Below, piece by piece: positions 1 to 6,985 of a DNA stretch of 8,903 nt; the first letter of the stretch is position 1, and the number at the start of each line of letters is the position of its first letter. Under the pieces are notes generated by a model, which worked only from the letters and a program-made list of their open reading frames with translations, made no database searches and was not told the origin of the DNA. The translations under genes were made by a program, and so were the position numbers. The DNA is from Methylomicrobium sp. (GTDB lineage: Bacteria > Pseudomonadota > Gammaproteobacteria > Methylococcales > Methylomonadaceae). Location: assembly GCA_007135635.1 (NCBI GenBank), contig SLIO01000384.1, forward strand, positions 1 through 8,903. Direction: 5' to 3'.

Positions 1-172
1 TACACGCCATCCATGGCGTAATGCAAAATCTGCATTCATGCCATCCTTGGCAATCAGTCACCGCCGTCAAGCCTACATGGAAGTATTTACGGCGTCCTGT
101 CAGGCGAGTGACCGTACCCTCTCCACCAGAGAACTTTCATTTGCCGGGGCGATGGCCAGACCTTCATGATCG
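1..172. repeat. hairpin-rich intergenic repeat-like region downstream of bioD
   Basis: No gene is seen here. The sequence contains four successive short inverted repeats: ACGCCAT/ATGGCGT (4-10 with 13-19), ATGCA/TGCAT (21-25 with 31-35), TGCCA/TGGCA (39-43 with 48-52) and CGCCGT/ACGGCG (62-67 with 89-94). Weaker ones are CCTG/CAGG near 96-104 and TCTC/GAGA near 120-132. Such packing of small hairpins suggests a degenerate REP-like or composite dispersed repeat. The words around 68-110 resemble repeats I recall from methanotroph genomes, but this is memory and was not checked. It may also act at the 3' end of the bio transcript, although no run of T follows any stem. Confidence 0.45.
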
Positions 173-835
173 TTAGGTTTTCACAAATGCCGCAGACAGC
201 TCATCGAAGTCGGGTTCGGACATAAAAGGAAATACGCCTAACAACGGTGCGTCGATCATTGACTGAATCGAGACCACATTTTCTTCAAGCATCAACATTT
301 CGGGATCGGAGCAAACGGCTATCCAACCGGCGCAAGCTTGTCCGGACTGCACAATCGACTCATAAGTCAATGTTGCATGATTGATACAACCTAGTCTTAT
401 CGCTACCACCATTACAACCGGCAAGCCCAGTACGCGCGCCAAATCGGAGACATCGGAACCGGCATTCAACGGCACCCGCCAACCGCCGACGCCTTCGACC
501 AAAACGATATCGGCATTTTGTTGCAGCGTTTGAAAAATCGAACGTATATCATCCAAAACCGGGGGATGTTCTGCTCCAGCTAAATGCGGCGAAACCGGCA
601 TGCGATAGGCGTAAGGGTTAACCCATTCGTATTGCACCGGTATCGAGGCATTTTGCTGTAATAGCAGCGCATCTTCGTTTCTCAATTTGCCGTCGATTTC
701 GAGACAACCCGAGGCGATCGGCTTCATGCCGATAACCGTATGCCCTTGATTTTTGAAATGACGCATCAACGCGACCGTCGCCCAGGTTTTTCCGACCCCG
801 GTGTCTGTGCCGGTTATAAATAGCCCTTTAGTCAT
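173..835 (-). CDS. bioD: dethiobiotin synthetase BioD
   Basis: BioD (220 residues) uses ATP and CO2 to close the ureido ring of 7,8-diaminopelargonate, giving dethiobiotin, the penultimate step of biotin synthesis in the cytoplasm. The N-terminal P-loop GTDTGVGKT (residues 9-17), GMKPIASG with Lys37, and VEGVGGW around residues 113-119 with Glu114 match the known catalytic and nucleotide-binding elements; length is normal for the family. The start is the ATG at 833-835, preceded by a modest GAGAG nine bases away and overlapping the end of bioC by 8 bases, so translational coupling is likely. It is the last gene of the bio operon. I see no frameshift or missing active-site residue. Confidence 0.97.
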   Translation of the reverse strand: MTKGLFITGTDTGVGKTWATVALMRHFKNQGHTVIGMKPIASGCLEIDGKLRNEDALLLQQNASIPVQYEWVNPYAYRMPVSPHLAGAEHPPVLDDIRSIFQTLQQNADIVLVEGVGGWRVPLNAGSDVSDLARVLGLPVVMVVAIRLGCINHATLTYESIVQSGQACAGWIAVCSDPEMLMLEENVVSIQSMIDAPLLGVFPFMSEPDFDELSAAFVKT

Positions 836-1628
836 TGTTTTCTACTCTCGCCGAAACGATAAAAACCTCAAATGTTGCCTCAATATTGGCATCATTAAGC
901 GGATAAGCCTCGATCATGCTTGTCATCTCCTGTTTTGTCGTTAGCCTTTTATTACGTCCGGAAGACACATTATGCGCTCCCATCGATTTAAGTTCCTTCA
1001 TCAAATCCACTACGGAACCGTAAACCGGCCGATAAATTTCGGATTGCAATGTAATTTCTTTAAACCTGGCATCGGTCAGAGAGCGTCTGATTTCCGTTTC
1101 GCGGTAAAACTCGTTGACATGATGATAGTCGTCGACTTCGGCCCATGCCCTTTTTAACTCGCAGAGCGTTTGCGGACCGAAGGTCGAAAATACCAATTCG
1201 CCATCGGCCTTGAGAATACGATGCAGACCGCAGAAAACCGCCGTTAAATCGCGGCACCATTGCAAGGCCAGATTGGAAACCACCGTATCGACCGAGTTCG
1301 TATTTAACGGCGGGCTTTCCGCATCGCCGCAAACATAATGCAAACGGCCTGTATCGCCGAGCTTTTGCCTTGCTGCATGCAGCATCGGCAAGGCAATATC
1401 CAATGCCACAATACGCTCGATATTTTCGGCATCAAGCAAGGCTTTAGTCAAAAAACCGGTACCGCAGCCCAAATCGACAACGGTACCCGTCAATTGTGCC
1501 GGTGCTACTCTTTGCAATAGATTTATGCCAACCGTTCTTTGCAAACCGGCAACACGGTCATAAGACAGACTCGCCGAACCGAACGATTCTCTGAGCTTGG
1601 TCTTATCCAGTTCAAATACCGCGCTCAC
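828..1628 (-). CDS. bioC: malonyl-[ACP] O-methyltransferase BioC
   Basis: BioC methylates the free carboxyl of malonyl-ACP with S-adenosylmethionine, so that fatty acid synthesis can build the pimeloyl chain of biotin. The class I methyltransferase glycine motif VDLGCGTG lies at residues 51-58, an acidic residue ending the second strand is Asp77 (ALDIA), GDAE is at 101-104, and SNLALQW (118-124) and LKSMGAHN (213-220) are typical of BioC. I chose the GTG at 1626-1628 (266 residues). A GGGAG ribosome binding site stands 5 bases before it, and GTG overlaps the bioH stop in a GTGA junction. The reading frame stays open to a TTG at 1640, but that start would lie inside the ribosome binding site. 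The end overlaps bioD by 8 bases. Confidence 0.95.
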   Translation of the reverse strand: MSAVFELDKTKLRESFGSASLSYDRVAGLQRTVGINLLQRVAPAQLTGTVVDLGCGTGFLTKALLDAENIERIVALDIALPMLHAARQKLGDTGRLHYVCGDAESPPLNTNSVDTVVSNLALQWCRDLTAVFCGLHRILKADGELVFSTFGPQTLCELKRAWAEVDDYHHVNEFYRETEIRRSLTDARFKEITLQSEIYRPVYGSVVDLMKELKSMGAHNVSSGRNKRLTTKQEMTSMIEAYPLNDANIEATFEVFIVSARVENND

Positions 1629-2389
1629 TTCGACTCCCAAAAATCGATAAGGCTCTCGATCAATTCCGGTCGATGCGATAAAAACGGCGCATGCCCGGCA
1701 TTTTTAATCACGCTCAAATGCAGGTCCGGATTGATGACCCGCATTGCTTCGCCGATGCCAACCGGAACCAAGGTATCTTTTTCGCCCAACATCGCCGCGA
1801 CCGGTACGCGAAGATCGGCAAGGGTCGGCCTCAAATCGGCCTGTTTTAAAACAGCCAAACCATCCTGCAACGTTTTTGCTGTCGGCATGCGGGATTTGCG
1901 AAGCGCCGCGGAAAGTTTTTTAGACAACTTCTTAAACTCAGGTAACCCGTTGATTTGCAGTGACAAGAAGCGCAGTAGCGTCGATTCGCAATCGACGCTG
2001 AGATTCTCGGCGAATAGATCGAGCTGATTTTCCGGCATACCCGGCCAGTCCGCGTTTTCGACAAAACAAGGATTGCTTGCCAGAAGAACGACCGACGAGA
2101 CGACTTCCGGAAACAACCTAGCCATTGCCAAGGATACCGACCCGCCCAACGACCAACCGATCCAGCAAGCTTTACTATCGACAATTTCGCTCAACTGCTC
2201 GCATACCGACTCGAGCGTGAACTCGGGCATTTCAGCGCTTAAGCCGTGCCCCGGCAAATCGACGCAAACGACGCGACGGGTTTGCGCCAATTGCTCGGCA
2301 AAATCGCGCCAAATGCCCGAATGCATCGCCCAACCATGAACCAAGACGACTGGCTCGCCTTCGCCGTAAACTTTATAATGAATAGTCAT
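1625..2389 (-). CDS. bioH: pimeloyl-[ACP] methyl ester esterase BioH
   Basis: BioH is an alpha/beta hydrolase that removes the methyl group from pimeloyl-ACP methyl ester. This stops chain elongation and yields pimeloyl-ACP for BioF. At 254 residues it is close to the E. coli enzyme. The oxyanion region HGW is at residues 18-20, the nucleophile Ser80 sits in GWSLG, Asp205 in GEKDTLVP and His233 in [10 protein letters not shown], a complete catalytic triad with spacing near that of E. coli BioH. The ATG at 2387-2389 overlaps the bioF stop (ATGA). The frame is open further upstream to 2518, but that stretch lies in bioF and does not look like hydrolase. No clear ribosome binding site is seen, so coupling to bioF translation is likely. 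Position between bioF and bioC supports BioH over a generic hydrolase. Confidence 0.95.
   Translation of the reverse strand: MTIHYKVYGEGEPVVLVHGWAMHSGIWRDFAEQLAQTRRVVCVDLPGHGLSAEMPEFTLESVCEQLSEIVDSKACWIGWSLGGSVSLAMARLFPEVVSSVVLLASNPCFVENADWPGMPENQLDLFAENLSVDCESTLLRFLSLQINGLPEFKKLSKKLSAALRKSRMPTAKTLQDGLAVLKQADLRPTLADLRVPVAAMLGEKDTLVPVGIGEAMRVINPDLHLSVIKNAGHAPFLSHRPELIESLIDFWESK
1634..1638 (-). promoter_or_regulatory. ribosome binding site deciding the bioC GTG start
   Basis: GGGAG on the minus strand, inside the last codons of bioH, stands 5 bases upstream of GTG at 1628-1626. This favours GTG over the in-frame TTG at 1640, which has no such site. Confidence 0.7.
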
Positions 2390-3549
2390 TGCGATATAGA
2401 TTTTGCCAAGGATTCGAGCAAACGATCGACTTGTTGCTCCTCGTGCAGCGCCGAAAAAGTCACACGCAGCCGCGCGCCGCCTTGCGGAACGGTGGGCGGC
2501 CGAATTGCACCGACCCAAAACCCGTCATCAAGCAAACGCTTGCCGATTTCGACTGCCCTTCGACTATCGCCGATCAGGATAGGCTGAATCGCCGAATTCG
2601 AGGGCATCAACGGAAAACCGAGCTGTTCCGCGCCTCGGCGAAAACGCCGCACCAAATCGTTTAAATTTTCCCTGCGCCACTGTTCTACGATAAGGATATT
2701 CAAAGCAGCACGGGTTGCTTCGGCGACGGCTGGCGGCAATGCGGTTGTGTAGATATAAGTTCGAGCCTTTTGAATCAAGGTCTCGATCAGCGTTTCGGAG
2801 CCGGCGACAAAGGCTCCAAAGGTACCGAAAGCCTTGCCGAGCGTTCCGACCAAAATCGGCACCTGTTGTTGCGTCAAGCCGAAATGTTCGACGATTCCCC
2901 GCCCTTTGTCGCCGATTACGCCCAAACCGTGCGCATCGTCGACCATCAACCAGGCGTCCTGTTCTTTCGCGATTTGCGACAGGACGTCGAGCGGCGCCAA
3001 ATCTCCATCCATGCTGAACACGCCGTCGGTTACGATCATCGACCGCCCATCGGTACAGCTTAAACTATCGAGCAAACCGTCTGTATTGGCATGGCGATAA
3101 CGTTTGAAGCGCGCGCCCGATAACAAACCGCCATCGAGTAACGAGGCATGATTCAAGCGGTCTTCGAAGACCGTATCTCCCCTGCCCGTCAGCGCCGAAA
3201 TGACGCCGATATTCGCCATATAGCCTGTCGAAAAAAGCAGTGCACGGTCGCGGCCGGTAAACTCCGCGAGCGCTTCCTCCAAGGCATGATGCGCACGGCT
3301 GTGACCGCAAATCAAATGCGCGGATCCGCTGCCGACGCCGTAATGAGCCGCACCGTTTTGAAAGGCCTTGACGACCGCCGGATGATTGGCCAAACCGAGA
3401 TAATCGTTGCTGCAAAAATTAATCAGCTTTAGCCCGCCGCATTGCACTTCAACGCCCTGAGCGGACTCGACAACTTGGCGCGACCGATATAAATCGTCGC
3501 GCGCTAGTCGGTCGAGCTCGGCCTCCAGCCCTGAATCGATACTGATCAT
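2386..3549 (-). CDS. bioF: 8-amino-7-oxononanoate synthase BioF
   Basis: BioF is a pyridoxal-phosphate enzyme that condenses pimeloyl-ACP (or -CoA) with L-alanine, releasing CO2, to give 8-amino-7-oxononanoate. The 387 residues match the family length. Visible marks are [10 protein letters not shown] (44-53), the glycine-rich [12 protein letters not shown] (71-82), LNHASLLDG (132-140) with His134, the cofactor-contacting VDDAHG (203-208) with His207, and [13 protein letters not shown], in which Lys239 should form the Schiff base. The ATG at 3547-3549 overlaps the bioB stop (ATGA). A TTG at 3561 is in frame, but it would only add a few residues overlapping the bioB end. The gene ends in an ATGA overlap with bioH. 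Confidence 0.97.
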   Translation of the reverse strand: MISIDSGLEAELDRLARDDLYRSRQVVESAQGVEVQCGGLKLINFCSNDYLGLANHPAVVKAFQNGAAHYGVGSGSAHLICGHSRAHHALEEALAEFTGRDRALLFSTGYMANIGVISALTGRGDTVFEDRLNHASLLDGGLLSGARFKRYRHANTDGLLDSLSCTDGRSMIVTDGVFSMDGDLAPLDVLSQIAKEQDAWLMVDDAHGLGVIGDKGRGIVEHFGLTQQQVPILVGTLGKAFGTFGAFVAGSETLIETLIQKARTYIYTTALPPAVAEATRAALNILIVEQWRRENLNDLVRRFRRGAEQLGFPLMPSNSAIQPILIGDSRRAVEIGKRLLDDGFWVGAIRPPTVPQGGARLRVTFSALHEEQQVDRLLESLAKSISQ

Positions 3550-4526
3550 TGAATGTGGCAAGATCCACCGGAACGCATGCCTAAGCGTTCGAATAACGCT
3601 AAATCGTGATTGGTCATAGGATTGTCGGTCGTTAACAGTTTTTCACCGTAGAAAATCGAATTCGCACCGGCCAGAAAACATAGAGCCTGCATTTCGTCGC
3701 TCATAGCGTTACGGCCGGCCGACAAACGCACGCGGGAAGTCGGCATTAGGATACGCGCGACCGCAATCGTTCTAATGAATACGATAGGATCCAGTTTTTC
3801 GGTACCGTTTAGCGGAGTACCCTCGACCTGAACCAGCATGTTGATCGGCACGCTTTCCGGATGCTTCGGTAAATTCGCCAATTCGATCAACAGTTTCGCC
3901 CTGTCTTGTTCGCTCTCGCCCATGCCGACAATGCCGCCGCAACAGACATTAATACCGGCATCCCGAACCCTCGCTAAGGTATCGAGACGATCTTGATAGG
4001 TACGGGTCGTGATGATTTCCGAATAATAATCTTCCGAAGTATCGAGATTATGATTGTAATAATCGAGCCCGGCTTCCTTGAGCGTCGCGGTTTGAGTGTC
4101 GGTCAACATACCCAGGGTCACACAGGTTTCCATGCCTAACGCTTTAACGCCTTGAATCATTTCGACGACGCGCGCGACATCTTTGTCTTTCGGCTGACGC
4201 CAGGCCGCGCCCATGCAAAACCGAGAAGCGCCTTCGTCTTTCGCGCGCCGAGCCGCCTTCAACACGTCTTCGACCGGCATTAACGCTTCCGGCTGTAAAT
4301 CGGCATCATATCGCGCGCTTTGCGGGCAATAAGCACAATCTTCTGAACAGGATCCGGTTTTGATACTCAATAAGCTACTGATTTGGATTTCATTCGGGTC
4401 GAAATGCTCCCGATGAATCGATTGAGCCCGAAAGATCAAATCGTTGAAAGGCAGTGCGAATATGGCTCGCACCTCTTCAGGACGCCAGTCGTGGCGAATA
4501 GAGCTTATTGCAGGGTTTGCAGACAT
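3546..4526 (-). CDS. bioB: biotin synthase BioB
   Basis: BioB is a radical-SAM enzyme that inserts sulfur into dethiobiotin to form biotin. The CxxxCxxC motif (Cys60, Cys64, Cys67) binds the 4Fe-4S cluster and SAM. Cys104 (RFCMGAAW), Cys135 (METC), Cys195 (NVCCGG) and Arg267 (VRLSAGR) match the 2Fe-2S ligands of the E. coli enzyme, with a constant 7-residue shift. The protein has 326 residues, somewhat shorter than E. coli BioB at the C terminus but complete. The start is ATG 4524-4526, with GGAGA 8 bases upstream; the frame runs on to a GTG at 4598, but those residues are unlike BioB. It is the first gene of the operon and sits behind the candidate BirA operator. Confidence 0.98.
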   Translation of the reverse strand: MSANPAISSIRHDWRPEEVRAIFALPFNDLIFRAQSIHREHFDPNEIQISSLLSIKTGSCSEDCAYCPQSARYDADLQPEALMPVEDVLKAARRAKDEGASRFCMGAAWRQPKDKDVARVVEMIQGVKALGMETCVTLGMLTDTQTATLKEAGLDYYNHNLDTSEDYYSEIITTRTYQDRLDTLARVRDAGINVCCGGIVGMGESEQDRAKLLIELANLPKHPESVPINMLVQVEGTPLNGTEKLDPIVFIRTIAVARILMPTSRVRLSAGRNAMSDEMQALCFLAGANSIFYGEKLLTTDNPMTNHDLALFERLGMRSGGSCHIQ

Positions 4527-4534
4527 TCTGTTAA

Positions 4535-4539
4535 TCTCC
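4535..4539 (-). promoter_or_regulatory. ribosome binding site of bioB
   Basis: GGAGA on the minus strand lies 8 bases before ATG 4526. It sets the start of the biotin operon at MSANP rather than at the upstream in-frame GTG (4598). Confidence 0.75.
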
Positions 4540-4545
4540 GAATCT

Positions 4546-4610
4546 AAAAGTAAGCGATACCAATCAGGCTTTTGTCGAGTTCCGCAAGTATCAAACACTA
4601 ACTTACTTTT
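4546..4610 (-). promoter_or_regulatory. inverted repeat in the bioB leader
   Basis: On the minus strand AAAAGTAAG (4610-4602) is perfectly complementary to CTTACTTTT (4554-4546), leaving a 47-base interval. Inside it GATAC (4592-4588) can pair with GTATC (4560-4556), so the leader RNA could form a long, interrupted hairpin ending 6 bases upstream of the bioB ribosome binding site. Whether it is a regulatory structure, a protein site or chance is unknown. It is AT-rich and not followed by a T run, so it does not look like a standard attenuator. Confidence 0.3.
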
Positions 4611-4625
4611 CCCAACGACCTCTAC

Positions 4626-4658
4626 TTGTCAACCTAGTTATCTTCAAATGGTAAACAA
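4626..4658. promoter_or_regulatory. candidate BirA operator (biotin repressor box)
   Basis: TTGTCAACC (4626-4634) and GGTAAACAA (4650-4658) form an imperfect inverted repeat (7 of 9 positions symmetric) with a 15-base spacer. The proteobacterial BirA box, as known from E. coli and comparative work, is close to TTGTAAACC, about 14-16 bases, GGTTTACAA. The left half differs at one position and the right half at two. The site lies 100 bases upstream of the bioB start, where a repressor of the bio operon is expected. When biotin is plentiful, biotinyl-AMP-bound BirA would bind here. The right half overlaps the comF start codon. On the minus strand the left half contains TTGACA (4632-4627), and TATAAT lies just upstream at 4674-4669, but neither has a convincing partner element. 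Confidence 0.7.
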
Positions 4659-5349
4659 CTGGCTCGATATTATACAGAATTACTTATTGCCGCCCACCTG
4701 CATTTTATGCGGCAATCCGGGACAGGCTTCGCGGGATATTTGTCAGTCTTGTACAGAGCTACTGGTCACTAACCCGCATTGCTGTTACCGCTGCGGCCTT
4801 CCTTTCGAACACGCGCCGACCGGACCGATATTGTGCGGCGATTGTCAAAAACGCATGCCCGGCTACGACGAAACTCATGCGCCTTTCAAACATCAAAGCG
4901 CCGTTCGTTACTTGATCTCCGGTTTGAAGTTTCGCCGCCAATTCAAAAATGCGCGCCTGCTGGGAATGTTGATGGCGGACTATTTAAGTCAATCCGCCGA
5001 AATGCCCGATTGCCTGGTGCCGGTACCTTTACACCCTCGCCGCTACCGGGAACGCGGCTTTAATCAATCGATAGAAATTGCTCGCACGTTAAGCCGCGAA
5101 CTAGCGATACCACTTAATCTGGACTGCTGCGTTCGTAACCGCAATACACCCCACCAAATCGATTTACCTGCGAAGGAACGGCGTAAAAACATGAGAAACG
5201 CCTTTACCGTCAACGAAGCATTGAGATTCGAACATATTGCAATCGTCGATGACGTAATGACCACCGGCACGACCGTTTCCGAACTGGCACAAGCGCTAAA
5301 AAAAGCCGGCGTGGTAAGAGTCGATGTTTGGGTTTGCGCGCGTGCATGA
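4648..5349 (+). CDS. comF: ComF/GntX family phosphoribosyltransferase-like protein
   Basis: This 233-residue protein belongs to the ComF family: an N-terminal cysteine-rich zinc-ribbon-like part followed by a type I phosphoribosyltransferase fold. Cysteine pairs are at 18/21, 32/35, 46/49 and 63/66. LVPVPLHPRRYRERGFNQS is at 123-141, and the PRPP-binding loop IVDDVMTTGTT is at 199-209. ComF is required for DNA uptake in competent Gram-positive bacteria and Haemophilus, and the E. coli homologue GntX (YhgH) is needed for use of DNA as a nutrient; its enzymatic activity is not settled. It is divergent from bioB, an arrangement shared with E. coli relatives only loosely. The start ATG 4648 was chosen by homology; no ribosome binding site is clear, and the open frame upstream (to 4444) overlaps bioB and is rejected. 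Confidence 0.88.
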   Translation: MVNNWLDIIQNYLLPPTCILCGNPGQASRDICQSCTELLVTNPHCCYRCGLPFEHAPTGPILCGDCQKRMPGYDETHAPFKHQSAVRYLISGLKFRRQFKNARLLGMLMADYLSQSAEMPDCLVPVPLHPRRYRERGFNQSIEIARTLSRELAIPLNLDCCVRNRNTPHQIDLPAKERRKNMRNAFTVNEALRFEHIAIVDDVMTTGTTVSELAQALKKAGVVRVDVWVCARA

Positions 5350-5395
5350 CAAAACGCGCCTTTTCAGAAGACAAAAGGATTTACTCATCATCGTA

Positions 5396-5417
5396 TTTGC
5401 GAAAACGGTTCGACAAA
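5396..5417. terminator. weak hairpin between convergent genes
   Basis: TTTG-CGAA (5396-5403) can pair with TTCG-(A)-CAAA (5409-5417) around a 5-base loop. It lies between the convergent ends of comF and the ATPase gene, where a bidirectional terminator would be expected. There is no T run on either side, so this is only a position-based guess. A second AT-rich stem CCTTTT/AAAAGG lies at 5359-5378, just after comF. Confidence 0.2.
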
Positions 5418-5455
5418 CATTGCAATACCCGTTTGCATCCAAAGTAGATGGCCTC

Positions 5456-6211
5456 TCATTCACTATATGCATTATAAAACTGCTTCGCGGTTCGACCGCT
5501 TTTCGACGCCCTGAGCTTGGCAAAGTCCAAGGCTTTTTGATGCAATAGGCCGCGGTCACCTTCAAAACCGGCAAACAGACTGTCGACGATTTCCAGAAAG
5601 GTTTCGGTATTCGGCGGGTAAAACGACAGCCACAAGCCGAAGCGGTCGGAGAGCGATATTTTTTGTTCGACCGCATCGGAATAATGGACTTCGCCTTCGA
5701 CTAAGCGGGTGTCGAGATTGTCGCGCATCTGTTCCGGCATCAAATGGCGCCGGTTCGATGTTGCATAGAGCAATACATTTTCCGGCGGCAATTCGATTGA
5801 CCCTTCCATGACGCTTTTCAGCGCGGTATACAAGCCATTATCGGCTTCGAAGGAAAGGTCGTCGCAATAGACGATGAAACGGCGCGACTGCTCGCGAATG
5901 TTATCGACGATTTCCGGCAAATCGATCAAGTCCTGCTTATCCACCTCAATGACACGCAGACCATGATCCTTATATTCATTGAGCAAGGCTTTGATCAATG
6001 AAGACTTTCCAGTTCCGCGCGCCCCCCATAGCAAGGCGTTATTGGCCGGTTTTCCCGCTAAAAAGCGCTCGGTATTGTCGATCAAGCATTGTTTTTGCCG
6101 GTCGATCCCAAGCAAATCGGCTAGCCGAATCGTATCCAGTTGCTTGACCGGCCGCAAACAGTCTTTCCGTGGCCGCCAAATGGCAGCGTGAGTTTGAATC
6201 CAATCGATCAT
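5456..6211 (-). CDS. DUF815-type AAA+ ATPase
   Basis: This 251-residue protein is a single-domain P-loop ATPase of the DUF815 type (Pfam PF05673 as I recognise it). Walker A is GARGTGKS (63-70), Walker B is FIVYCDDLSF (112-121), a sensor-1-like stretch is YATSNRRHL (149-157), conserved arginines are in LDTRL and LSDRFGLWL (166-194), and a sensor-2-like GRTAKQF is at 239-245. No membrane segment or signal is seen, so it should act in the cytoplasm. Its substrate is unknown to me. ATG 6211 was chosen because GGAGGAG (6223-6217) stands 5 bases upstream; the GTG at 6217 lies inside that site. It is the last gene of an operon with a J-like protein and a Sel1-repeat protein, which suggests a remodelling role aided by those partners (inference). 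Confidence 0.9.
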   Translation of the reverse strand: MIDWIQTHAAIWRPRKDCLRPVKQLDTIRLADLLGIDRQKQCLIDNTERFLAGKPANNALLWGARGTGKSSLIKALLNEYKDHGLRVIEVDKQDLIDLPEIVDNIREQSRRFIVYCDDLSFEADNGLYTALKSVMEGSIELPPENVLLYATSNRRHLMPEQMRDNLDTRLVEGEVHYSDAVEQKISLSDRFGLWLSFYPPNTETFLEIVDSLFAGFEGDRGLLHQKALDFAKLRASKSGRTAKQFYNAYSE

Positions 6212-6216
6212 GACCA

Positions 6217-6223
6217 CTCCTCC
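6217..6223 (-). promoter_or_regulatory. strong ribosome binding site of the DUF815 ATPase gene
   Basis: GGAGGAG on the minus strand with 5-base spacing to ATG 6211 is the best ribosome binding site in the window. It indicates that this downstream gene is translated efficiently in its own right and rules out the in-frame GTG at 6217. Confidence 0.8.
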
Positions 6224-6235
6224 TTCAATGAGCGC

Positions 6236-6985
6236 TTAATTCGCCGGTTGACACAACAATTCCAAACGAACCTTGCGCTCGTTGATGTGTTGGGTCAATT
6301 GCCTGGCCAAGTCGCCGAGCGGGTCTTCGCCGCTCGCTTCGGCCTCGCCGACCGTGACCATCAATTCATATAATTCCATCTCCTTTTGTTCGCTTAATTC
6401 CTTTTCGGCTTCCGACAAACGACGACGCAATTGTGCAATACGGCGAATGATTTTAACCAGGCGGGCGCCGGTATCGCTGCCTTCGACAGCTTCCGAGTCT
6501 TCACCGAAATCGATAATCAATTGCTCGATCGCAGCCAAATCGCCGGCTTCGTAGGCGCGGTTGACACGGGCCATCATGATCGTGCGGCGTTCACGCTCGA
6601 TATCATGGGTGGCTCGGTCAGGATGCATCAGCTTCGTCGCTTTACGGTAGGCTTGCTTGATTGCTGCCGTGATTTCGACCGGCGGAACTTGGCTTTCGGT
6701 TAAACCGGCTTCCTCGGCTGATCGCTGCGCCTGCTGCTCGGCGGCACGGGCCTGCTTTTGTATCTCAATATTGTCGGGATAGCGCTCGGCTTCTTCCGAG
6801 CTAATTTGAGCATCCAACTCATCCATTTCGACGTACAAATAGCCCACAAGACGGTAGTAACGATAATGAAACTGCGTCATCTCGGTTTTTAAGGTTTCCA
6901 GAGCCAATTCGGCAGATGTAACTTGTTCTTCGAGCTCGGCTTCTTCGCTCTCCAAACGCTTGAGCTCTTGTTCTTCCGGTAGCAT
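6236..6985 (-). CDS. coiled-coil protein with J-like (HPD) domain
   Basis: The 249-residue protein starts with a charged, Glu-rich stretch likely to form a coiled coil (about residues 4-36), then an aromatic patch (YRYYRLVGYLY, 41-51). A further charged linker follows, then a J-like segment at about 105-160: IKQAYRKATKLMHPDR with the HPD triad at 121-123, followed by ARVNRAYEAGDL. The HPD loop of J-domains stimulates Hsp70 (DnaK) ATPase. The usual helix I (the YxxLG-type start) is not evident, so this is a shortened or divergent J-domain. A second coiled coil (about 175-205) follows. ATG 6985 has GGAAG 8 bases upstream and touches the stop of the Sel1-repeat gene (TAATG); the open frame further upstream to 7069 overlaps that gene and is rejected. 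It probably acts as a DnaK co-chaperone (inference). Confidence 0.85.
   Translation of the reverse strand: MLPEEQELKRLESEEAELEEQVTSAELALETLKTEMTQFHYRYYRLVGYLYVEMDELDAQISSEEAERYPDNIEIQKQARAAEQQAQRSAEEAGLTESQVPPVEITAAIKQAYRKATKLMHPDRATHDIERERRTIMMARVNRAYEAGDLAAIEQLIIDFGEDSEAVEGSDTGARLVKIIRRIAQLRRRLSEAEKELSEQKEMELYELMVTVGEAEASGEDPLGDLARQLTQHINERKVRLELLCQPAN

Noticed and set aside
1539..2027. 162-codon plus-strand reading frame
   Set aside because: It lies antisense to bioC and bioH, which are strongly supported, and its protein has no recognisable motif.
2390..2518. Upstream extension of bioH
   Set aside because: This is an out-of-frame shadow of the bioF 3' end, Arg/Ala-rich and unlike hydrolases; the ATGA junction at 2389 gives the normal start.
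4527..4598. N-terminal extension of bioB to a GTG at 4598
   Set aside because: The added residues are unlike BioB, and the ATG at 4526 has a well-placed GGAGA ribosome binding site.
4604..4632. Promoter for bioB using TTGACA at 4632-4627
   Set aside because: The -35 hexamer is perfect, but at 17 bases the -10 would be AAAGTA, which is poor; TTGACA is also part of the BirA box.
4444..4647. Upstream extension of the comF reading frame
   Set aside because: It overlaps bioB on the other strand and the leader region, and does not resemble ComF; the family homology begins just after ATG 4648.
4669..4697. Promoter for bioB using TATAAT at 4674-4669
   Set aside because: The -10 is perfect and its transcript start would fall just before the BirA box, but the -35 position reads GTGGGC and no extended -10 is present; it remains possible but unproven.
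5359..5378. comF terminator CCTTTT/AAAAGG
   Set aside because: The stem is only 6 AT-rich base pairs with an 8-base loop and three T after it, too weak to call.
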